Source of the DNA: Synechococcus sp. UW140 | GTDB taxonomy: Bacteria; Cyanobacteriota; Cyanobacteriia; PCC-6307; Cyanobiaceae | Length of the DNA: 11,063 bases | Direction of reading: 5' to 3' | Assembly (NCBI GenBank): GCA_945878795.1 | Contig: CAMDWF010000049.1 | Span: 1-11,063 of the forward strand | Part shown: in pieces, positions 5,645 to 11,063 of the stretch | Layout: every line of letters starts with the position of its first letter | Position numbering within the stretch: the stretch's first letter is position 1 | Position numbers and translations under genes: made by a program | Notes under the pieces: generated by a model | The model's input: only the letters and a program-made list of their open reading frames with translations | What the model was told of the DNA's origin: nothing | Databases searched by the model: none

Positions 5645-7063
5645 TCAGTCCAACCATTCGGTATGGAAACTACCGGGCTTATCGGTGCGTTCATATGTGT
5701 GGGAGCCGAAGCAATCCCGCATCGCCTGAATTAGATTCTGGGGTAGGCGTGCAGTGCGATAGCTGTCGATATAATCGAGGCTGCTACTTAAACAAGGAAC
5801 CGGGATTCCCGCCAGCGCCGCCTCCGCAACCACTTGGCGCAGTCCCGGCAGTCGCCTGTTGATCTGGTCGGCAAACCAGGGGTCAAGCATCAGATTGGCC
5901 AGTTCAGGCTGGGCGACATAGGCGTCCTGGATGCGCTGCAATAGGCGAGCACGAATAATGCAGCCACCCTTCCAGATCTGGGCAATTGCGGCGAAATCAA
6001 GGCTGTAATTGTGCAAGCGGGAGGCCGCCTGTAAAAGGGCCATCCCCTGAGCATAACTAGCGATGGAAGCCAGGATGGTGGCATCTCGCAACACGGGCAT
6101 TCCCTCAGACGGATCGCCTAGATGGAAAGGGGTGACTGGAGGAGCTGTCAAAATAGTCTCGGCAGCGACCCGCTCGCTTTTCAGCGAGCTCAGAACCCTG
6201 CCGTTCAAGGCGGCATAAATGGTGGGGACGGGCACTCCCATCTCAAGGGCACTTGTGACTGTCCAAAGACCAGTGCCTTTTTGACCTGCCGCATCAACAA
6301 TCAATTCAACTAGGTCAGCGCCTGTAGCAGGATCTTTGGTGTGTAAACAAACCTCGGTGATCTCAACGAGAAAGGAGGCCAATTCTTCAGTTTGATTCCA
6401 AATTCCCAGTACATCTGCCATGGCGTCGCCCTTGAGTCCGGCCCCCCGTTTCATTAGGTCGTAGGCCTCGGCCAAAATCTGCTGAATGCCGTATTCAATG
6501 CCGTTATGCACGGTTTTTACGAAATGTCCGGCACCGCCAGGGCCGATATAGGTGACACAAGGCCCATCCTCGACCTGGGCGGCCATGCGGCTAACCATGC
6601 TTTCAATCGCGTCGTAGGCGGAGCGGGTACCGCCAGGCATCATGCTGGGCCCTTCCAGTGCGCCCTTGGCGCCGCCGGAAACCCCCATGCCAATGAAACC
6701 AAAACTGCGGCTTTCCAGTTCAGCGACCCGACGTTCGGTGTCTGTATAAAGTGAATTGCCACCATCAATGAGCAGATCCCCTTCTTCGAGCATGGGGGAC
6801 AAGGTGGCGATCAGGTCGTCGACAGGCTGGCCCGCCTTGACCATCATCAAGATTCGCCGAGGTCTCTCAAGGGCTGCGACAAACTCCGGAAGAGTTTCGG
6901 CACCCACGATGCTCTTACCGGCGCCGCGCCCCAGCAGAAACTCCTCTGTCTTGGCGTAGGTACGGTTGTAGACGACGCTGGAGAAGCCATTGCTCTCAGC
7001 GTTCAACACCAGGTTTTCACCCATCACACCAAGGCCGATCAGTCCGAAATGTGCCTTGCCCAT
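5645..7063 (-). CDS. gnd: 6-phosphogluconate dehydrogenase, decarboxylating
   Basis: A 472-residue cytosolic enzyme that oxidises 6-phosphogluconate to ribulose-5-phosphate and CO2 and makes NADPH. The Rossmann motif GLIGLGVMGENL (7-18) and NRT (33-35) bind NADP. DGGNS (100-104), MGVSGG (126-131), EGPSMMPGG (137-145) and GHFVKTVHNGIEYG (179-192) form the substrate site, with catalytic Lys183 and Glu190 at the positions of the classic enzymes. The C-terminal tail closes with RDCFGSHTYERTDKPG (about 450-465), which reaches into the partner subunit of the dimer. Length is exactly typical. No ribosome binding site is seen before the ATG at 7063. A 108-nt gap to glgC allows its own promoter; pgl follows 24 nt downstream, so the two steps are co-expressed. 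Confidence 0.98.
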   Translation of the reverse strand: MGKAHFGLIGLGVMGENLVLNAESNGFSSVVYNRTYAKTEEFLLGRGAGKSIVGAETLPEFVAALERPRRILMMVKAGQPVDDLIATLSPMLEEGDLLIDGGNSLYTDTERRVAELESRSFGFIGMGVSGGAKGALEGPSMMPGGTRSAYDAIESMVSRMAAQVEDGPCVTYIGPGGAGHFVKTVHNGIEYGIQQILAEAYDLMKRGAGLKGDAMADVLGIWNQTEELASFLVEITEVCLHTKDPATGADLVELIVDAAGQKGTGLWTVTSALEMGVPVPTIYAALNGRVLSSLKSERVAAETILTAPPVTPFHLGDPSEGMPVLRDATILASIASYAQGMALLQAASRLHNYSLDFAAIAQIWKGGCIIRARLLQRIQDAYVAQPELANLMLDPWFADQINRRLPGLRQVVAEAALAGIPVPCLSSSLDYIDSYRTARLPQNLIQAMRDCFGSHTYERTDKPGSFHTEWLD

Positions 7064-7129
7064 GGAGTTGGTTTGGATTGGAAAGGGGTTATGGACCAGT
7101 GTGGCGAACAGCGGTGGTTAGAAGTCCAA

Positions 7130-7148
7130 TCCTGAGCTGTTGTCAGGA
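7130..7148. repeat. Inverted repeat in the glgC-gnd gap
   Basis: TCCTGA and TCAGGA form a perfect 6-bp stem with a 7-nt loop (7130-7135, 7143-7148), about 24 nt past the glgC stop in transcription order. No T-run follows on the minus strand, so it is not a convincing intrinsic terminator. It could be a weak attenuator, a protein site before gnd, or chance. The rest of 7064-7171 shows no clear promoter. Confidence 0.3.
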
Positions 7149-7171
7149 AGCGCTGTCTTAGGGAGTGGAGT

Positions 7172-8467
7172 TCAAATGACAGTACCGTCGGCGATACTGC
7201 CATTCTTAACAACAACGACAATGCCATTTCGAATGTAAAAATTGAGTTCTGGCCTATCCGCTTCCTCAACACGATCCTTGTTGACAATGGTCACGTCGCA
7301 GCCAATGCGAACATTTTTGTCAAGAATGGCCCCTTTCACCGTCGTTCCCCGACCCACACCAATGGGAATTCCACCCCGCTCCTTCAGAATCAACCTCTCA
7401 TCGGTGGACTCAAAATAGTCAGCCCCCATCACCAACGTGTCCTGCAGAACGACCTGATCTTCAATCCGACTGCGCACCCCAAGCACGCAGTGATGAATGG
7501 TGCAGGCCTTCAGCAAACTGCCCTCGCAAATAATCGATTCTGTAACTTGGGCGTCTTGCAATTTACTCGGGGGGAGATAACGTGGTCGGGTATATATAGG
7601 AAATTGTTCGTCATAGAATGAGAAGGCTGGATTCGGCTGGGCTGTCAGAGCAAGATTGGCTTCATAAAATGCCCCGATAGTACCAATATCTTCCCAATAA
7701 TCATCAAAGAGATAACTTTGTAGACTATCACCGCGGGCCAGGGAAGCAGGAATAATCTCCTTGCCAAAATCAGTGGCTTGCTGGTTAGAATTAAGCAGAC
7801 CAAAAAGGGTATCTCGACTGAAAACATAAATGCCCATCGAAGCCAGGAATGGGCGCTTACTGGCCTGCTCCGCCGAGAGACCTAAAGCTGAAGTGTCAAC
7901 CCGCATGGCTTCCAAGTCATCTCCCTTGGGCTTTTCGCGGAACTCCTCAATGCGACCGGAGGAATTGGTGCGCATCAACCCGAACCCTTCGGCCTGGGCG
8001 GCATCAACAGGGAGAGCACCCACGCTGAGGTGGGCACCAGTTTCAATATGATGACGGACAAATTTCGAATAATCCATTCGATAAAGCTGATCGCCGGAAA
8101 GAATCAAATAATAATCGACATCCCACTCTTGGAACAACCACTGGTATTTGCGTACGGCATCGGCAGTTCCCTCAAACCAGCTAGGACTATCGGGGGTTTG
8201 CTGAGCAGCCAAGACCTCAACAAAACCCTGGCCAAAACCAGCCGAGAGATTGTAGCTCATCGTCAGGTGACGATTTAGCGAGGCACTATTGTACTGAGTC
8301 AAGACATAAATCTTGTTGATCTCTGAATTGATGCAATTGCTGATGGGAATATCTATCAGCCTAAATTTACCGGCCAGGGGAACTGCTGGCTTGGCACGCA
8401 TCTTTGTAAGAGGATAGAGGCGTGTTCCTGCTCCGCCTCCAAGGATAATCGCCAGAACCCGTTTCAT
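7172..8467 (-). CDS. glgC: Glucose-1-phosphate adenylyltransferase (ADP-glucose pyrophosphorylase)
   Basis: A 431-residue enzyme that makes ADP-glucose and pyrophosphate from ATP and glucose-1-phosphate, the committed step of glycogen synthesis. The catalytic domain shows ILGGGAGTRLYPLTKMRAKP (8-27), FEGTADAVRKYQW (98-110), SGDQLYRMDY (124-133, Asp126 as catalytic metal ligand) and FREKPKGDDL (176-185). A left-handed beta-helix C-terminal domain follows. Lys384 (in LDKNVRIG) and Lys421 (in VVVVKNGS) align with Lys382 and Lys419, the 3-phosphoglycerate activator sites of Anabaena, so activation by 3-PGA and inhibition by phosphate are expected. The ATG at 8467 gives the family start MKRVLAIILGGG; a TTG three codons upstream is rejected. 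Parts of the gene (7560-7830) are more AT-rich than gnd or pgl next to it. Confidence 0.98.
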   Translation of the reverse strand: MKRVLAIILGGGAGTRLYPLTKMRAKPAVPLAGKFRLIDIPISNCINSEINKIYVLTQYNSASLNRHLTMSYNLSAGFGQGFVEVLAAQQTPDSPSWFEGTADAVRKYQWLFQEWDVDYYLILSGDQLYRMDYSKFVRHHIETGAHLSVGALPVDAAQAEGFGLMRTNSSGRIEEFREKPKGDDLEAMRVDTSALGLSAEQASKRPFLASMGIYVFSRDTLFGLLNSNQQATDFGKEIIPASLARGDSLQSYLFDDYWEDIGTIGAFYEANLALTAQPNPAFSFYDEQFPIYTRPRYLPPSKLQDAQVTESIICEGSLLKACTIHHCVLGVRSRIEDQVVLQDTLVMGADYFESTDERLILKERGGIPIGVGRGTTVKGAILDKNVRIGCDVTIVNKDRVEEADRPELNFYIRNGIVVVVKNGSIADGTVI

Positions 8468-8506
8468 GCTGGTCAAATACCCACACCTGCAGGGTAAAAC
8501 GTAGAG

Positions 8507-8531
8507 GAACGGAGGCCGTTCTGGCTAGCCA
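8507..8531. repeat. Dyad cluster upstream of glgC
   Basis: The 118-bp hemA-glgC gap holds GAACGG-AGG-CCGTTC (8507-8521, 6-bp stem, 3-nt loop), immediately followed by the 10-bp palindrome TGGCTAGCCA (8522-8531). CCTGCAGG lies at 8486-8493, with CTGCAG and ATGCAT just to the right. The region must carry the glgC leader and possibly a promoter. The hairpin would sit about 40 nt before the glgC ATG. No standard -10/-35 pair is convincing. Confidence 0.35.
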
Positions 8532-8585
8532 CTGCAGCACTTCGATGCATGGGGCTAACAAGCGATAAGACCTGGTTGCGAAAAT

Positions 8586-9896
8586 TCATGGATCCTGGCG
8601 GTCATCCGAAAGTTCGAAGAGTTCCTCCAGAACCTTCATGGCATTGTGGCGCTGCGCTCGAGCTTGGGGCGAACGCAGACGGGTCACAGGAGTGTGAAGA
8701 ATCTTATTGACGATGCCCTTGCTGAGGGCTTCCACCACCTTGCGCTCCCTGACGGACAGATCGGGACCCATACGACTGAGGGCTTTCTGCAATTCCTGCT
8801 CACGGATGTCCTCCATCTTCATCCGTAGGCAATTGACTAGCGGAACCGCCTCAAGGCCGTCCCACCATTCCAGGAAAAGGCGGGACTCTTCTTGCAGCAA
8901 AATCTCCGCTTCGGCGGCAATTTCCCGGCGCGCTTCCTGATTACGGGCCACGACCTCCTGGAGGTCATCTACGTCAAAAGCTTCAACACCTGGCAAGTCA
9001 CCCGCATCTGCTGAAATATTGCGTGGAACGCCAATGTCGATCAACATCAGGCTGGAACGCCGATTCAATCCTGCCAAACGGGATGCGCTGATCACAGGCT
9101 CCTCCACCGCCGTACTGGTAAAGACGAGCGAACAGGTGCTCAAACAGTGATCAAGATCGCTTAGGGGACGACACTGGACCGGGAGGGCAGGGAAATCGGT
9201 GGCCAGGGCCTCGGCTCGGGCCACGGTGCGATTCAGAATCACCGCACCGCGGCAACCCTTGGCACTCAGGTGTTGCAGGAGCAGCCGTGCCATGCGACCC
9301 GCTCCCACCACGGCCACCTGTTCCTGATCCAGGGGCAGCAATTCATCAAGACCTCTGGCCTGGCCCAACTTCAACTGGGCCAATTCAACAGCCGCAGAAC
9401 TAATCGAAACGGCGCCCGTGCCGAGATTCGTTTCCGTACGTACCCGCTTGCCCGTACTCACAGCCTGATTCAGGAGCCGGTTCAAAATGGGACCGACGGA
9501 GCGATGCTCCTGGCCCAGTCTCACCATCTTTTTGACCTGGGAGAGAATCTGACCCTCCCCCAGAACCAAACTATCGAGACCCGCTGCCACCCTTAAAAGA
9601 TGGGAGATGGCATCTTCGTGGTGGTAGGTGAACAGATGGGGGGTGAGATCATCGATGGGCAGGCCTGAAACCTGACTCAGGAAGGATCCAACCGCGTGGG
9701 CCCCTTGTTCAGGATGGCGAAGCAGGGCGTAGATCTCGAGTCGGTTACAGGTGCTGAGGATGGATGCCTCAAGCACCTGCTCATCGGCCCTCAGCGCCTG
9801 GAGCGAGACCTCCATGGTCTGCTCAGGGATACTCAGCCGTTCCCGAATCTCAACGGGAGCGGTGCGGTGGCTGAGGCCGACAACGGCGATGTGCAT
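8586..9896 (-). CDS. hemA: Glutamyl-tRNA reductase
   Basis: A 436-residue NADPH-dependent enzyme that reduces glutamyl-tRNA to glutamate-1-semialdehyde, the first committed step of haem, chlorophyll and bilin synthesis by the C5 pathway. The catalytic domain has VGLSHRTAPVEIRE (6-19) and STCNRLEIYA (48-57) with the nucleophile Cys50; His99 and LDSLVLGEGQILSQVK (107-122) complete the site. The NADPH domain begins VAVVGAGRMARLLL (194-207). The long C-terminal helical domain (about 330-430) dimerises. The ATG at 9896 gives the standard MHIAVVGLSHRTAP start; the frame runs 41 codons further upstream, into glpX, which is rejected. It lies 17 nt after glpX, so co-transcription with that Calvin-cycle gene is likely. 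The enzyme is usually limited by haem feedback. Confidence 0.98.
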   Translation of the reverse strand: MHIAVVGLSHRTAPVEIRERLSIPEQTMEVSLQALRADEQVLEASILSTCNRLEIYALLRHPEQGAHAVGSFLSQVSGLPIDDLTPHLFTYHHEDAISHLLRVAAGLDSLVLGEGQILSQVKKMVRLGQEHRSVGPILNRLLNQAVSTGKRVRTETNLGTGAVSISSAAVELAQLKLGQARGLDELLPLDQEQVAVVGAGRMARLLLQHLSAKGCRGAVILNRTVARAEALATDFPALPVQCRPLSDLDHCLSTCSLVFTSTAVEEPVISASRLAGLNRRSSLMLIDIGVPRNISADAGDLPGVEAFDVDDLQEVVARNQEARREIAAEAEILLQEESRLFLEWWDGLEAVPLVNCLRMKMEDIREQELQKALSRMGPDLSVRERKVVEALSKGIVNKILHTPVTRLRSPQARAQRHNAMKVLEELFELSDDRQDP

Positions 9897-9913
9897 GGAG
9901 TGGCGGTGTCCGC

Positions 9914-10918
9914 TCAGCGCAGGGCGATGCTCTGGGCCCCAGGCTTGATGTGCACCGTATTGGTGAACCGGGCCGTCCCATCCAGCGTACTGATCACCAG
10001 GCTGCTGGTGCGGACACAATCCTTCTCGAACTTGACACCATGGAACAGCAGACCATCGGTGATGCCACTGCCTGCAAAAACGACGTTCTCACCGGATGCG
10101 AGTTCGTCAGCTTCGTAGATCTTGTCGGGATCGGTGATGCCCATTTCAGCGAGCCGGGCCAGATTGCCTTCCCTGGTGAGTCCTTCCCATTCTTTGGTCT
10201 GGGCAACGGCGGGGTCGTAAACCAACTGCCCCTGGAAATGGCCGCCAAGGGCCCGAAGCGCCGCCGCAGAGATGACCCCCTCGGGGGCCGCACCGATCCC
10301 CATCAGGCAATGGGTGCCAGTGCCAGCAAAGCCACAGGCGATGGCTGCCTGGACATCCCCGTCACTGATGGGTTTGACCCGGGCGCCGGTGGCACGAATC
10401 TCAGCGATCAAGTCCTTATGCCGCGCCCGATCCATGACAACGATGACCAGCTCGCTTGGGGCCATACCCAGGGCCTGGCTAAGGATGGCGATGTTTTCCG
10501 TTGCCGACTTGCGAATATCCACCTTGCCCTTGGCGGCCGGAGGCGCCGCCAGTTTTTTCATGTAAAAGTCAGGAGCGTTAAAGAGACCACCCCGGTCGGA
10601 TGCCGCTAGCACCGCCATCGAACCGTCTTGGTTGTTGGCACACAGGTTGGTGCCTTCGCAGGGATCAACGGCGAAATCAACACCAGGACCGGTGCCGCTG
10701 CCCACTTCTTCACCGATGTAGAGCATGGGGGCTTCGTCCCGCTCTCCTTCGCCAATAACGATGCGGCCCTGCATCTGGATCTGGCCCATCCGCTCACGCA
10801 TCGCCTCAACAGCCGCAGCGTCGGCTTCGTCTTTCATGCCCAGGCCGGTCAGGTGGGCCGAAGCAATGGCGGCCTGTTCAACGACCTCAAGAATTTCCTG
10901 GATGAGGGTGCGATCCAC
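9914..10918 (-). CDS. glpX: Class II fructose-1,6-/sedoheptulose-1,7-bisphosphatase
   Basis: A 334-residue GlpX-type enzyme. In cyanobacteria this one protein removes the 1-phosphate from both fructose-1,6- and sedoheptulose-1,7-bisphosphate in the Calvin cycle and gluconeogenesis. Motifs are GRIVIGEGERDEAPML (51-66), DFAVDPCEGTNL (81-92), PISDGDVQAAIACG (183-196) and MGIGAAPEGVISA (206-218). With a GTG start at 10918 (GTG-GAT-CGC, MDRTLIQ), the length equals the family's and the metal ligands fall at Asp33, Glu57, Asp85, Glu88 and Glu213, the same numbers as E. coli GlpX, which decides the start. An ATG at 10990 would add 24 low-complexity residues (Phe/Pro-rich) and is unlikely. First gene of the leftward series; hemA follows 17 nt later. 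Confidence 0.96.
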   Translation of the reverse strand: MDRTLIQEILEVVEQAAIASAHLTGLGMKDEADAAAVEAMRERMGQIQMQGRIVIGEGERDEAPMLYIGEEVGSGTGPGVDFAVDPCEGTNLCANNQDGSMAVLAASDRGGLFNAPDFYMKKLAAPPAAKGKVDIRKSATENIAILSQALGMAPSELVIVVMDRARHKDLIAEIRATGARVKPISDGDVQAAIACGFAGTGTHCLMGIGAAPEGVISAAALRALGGHFQGQLVYDPAVAQTKEWEGLTREGNLARLAEMGITDPDKIYEADELASGENVVFAGSGITDGLLFHGVKFEKDCVRTSSLVISTLDGTARFTNTVHIKPGAQSIALR

Positions 10919-11063
10919 AACGGTCGGGCGGGGGATAGGGGGCCGGCAGAAAAAGAAAGGTTCGAGATGGGAGGGGCCATGGGAAACCATTGCCGCGGCT
11001 AAACGGATCTCGCTACAGCGCGCATACCACCCACTTCCGTTTCCTGAAAGCGGGATGATCGTA
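10919..11063 (-). promoter_or_regulatory. Upstream region of glpX
   Basis: These 145 bases lie before the glpX GTG and should contain its promoter and leader. An in-frame ATG at 10990 leaves the leader open, but its translation is not family-like. I see no clear -10/-35 pair and no recognised operator. The right end is cut by the window, so an upstream gene may begin just outside. Confidence 0.35.

Noticed and set aside
9897..10019. 41-residue extension of HemA
   Set aside because: It overlaps the conserved 3' end of glpX and the family start MHIAVVGLSHRTAP lies at 9896.
9950..10609. 219-codon open frame opposite glpX
   Set aside because: A shadow of glpX codon bias with no recognisable domain.

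Overview
The window looks like chromosomal DNA of a unicellular cyanobacterium, most likely a Synechococcus/Cyanobium-type picocyanobacterium. The evidence is a cyanobacterial class II fructose/sedoheptulose bisphosphatase (GlpX), a C5-pathway HemA, and a plant/cyanobacterial-type ADP-glucose pyrophosphorylase carrying both 3-PGA-binding lysines. Genes are tightly packed, Shine-Dalgarno sequences are mostly weak, overall GC is medium-high, and there are two HIP1 octamers (GCGATCGC). From memory, the order glpX-hemA-glgC-gnd-pgl is conserved in marine picocyanobacteria. The species cannot be named from the sequence alone.

Layout. Left block (1-925, minus strand): a small membrane-protein operon, SemiSWEET then crcB then a second crcB that runs off the left edge. 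The three genes are joined by ATGA stop/start overlaps. The second crcB is open at the window edge, so it is easy to miss. A 78-bp divergent intergenic region (926-1003) with a perfect 12-bp palindrome separates this operon from a rightward pair. That pair is a 500-aa PGM1-type ATP-grasp ligase (1004-2506) and a 171-aa protein with one membrane segment and a coiled coil (2555-3070). The pair meets the next block tail to tail at 3070/3087.

Right block (3087-10918, minus strand): a long co-directional series in transcription order glpX, hemA, glgC, gnd, pgl, a CIA30-family gene, a 132-aa unknown, and a lone MalG-type sugar ABC permease. From pgl to the permease the genes overlap or lie within 14 nt, which suggests one transcript. 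Larger gaps before gnd (108 nt) and glgC (118 nt) leave room for extra promoters.

Function. GlpX works in CO2 fixation, GlgC commits carbon to glycogen, Pgl and Gnd run the oxidative pentose phosphate pathway that makes NADPH in the dark, and HemA makes the precursor of chlorophyll, haem and bilins. The block therefore covers both day and night carbon metabolism plus pigment supply. The least understood parts are the PGM1-type ligase with its membrane-anchored neighbour, the CIA30/132-aa pair, and the AT-rich permease that lacks its transporter partners. I see no rRNA, tRNA, CRISPR array, insertion sequence or phage gene. No gene-free stretch exceeds 150 bases.
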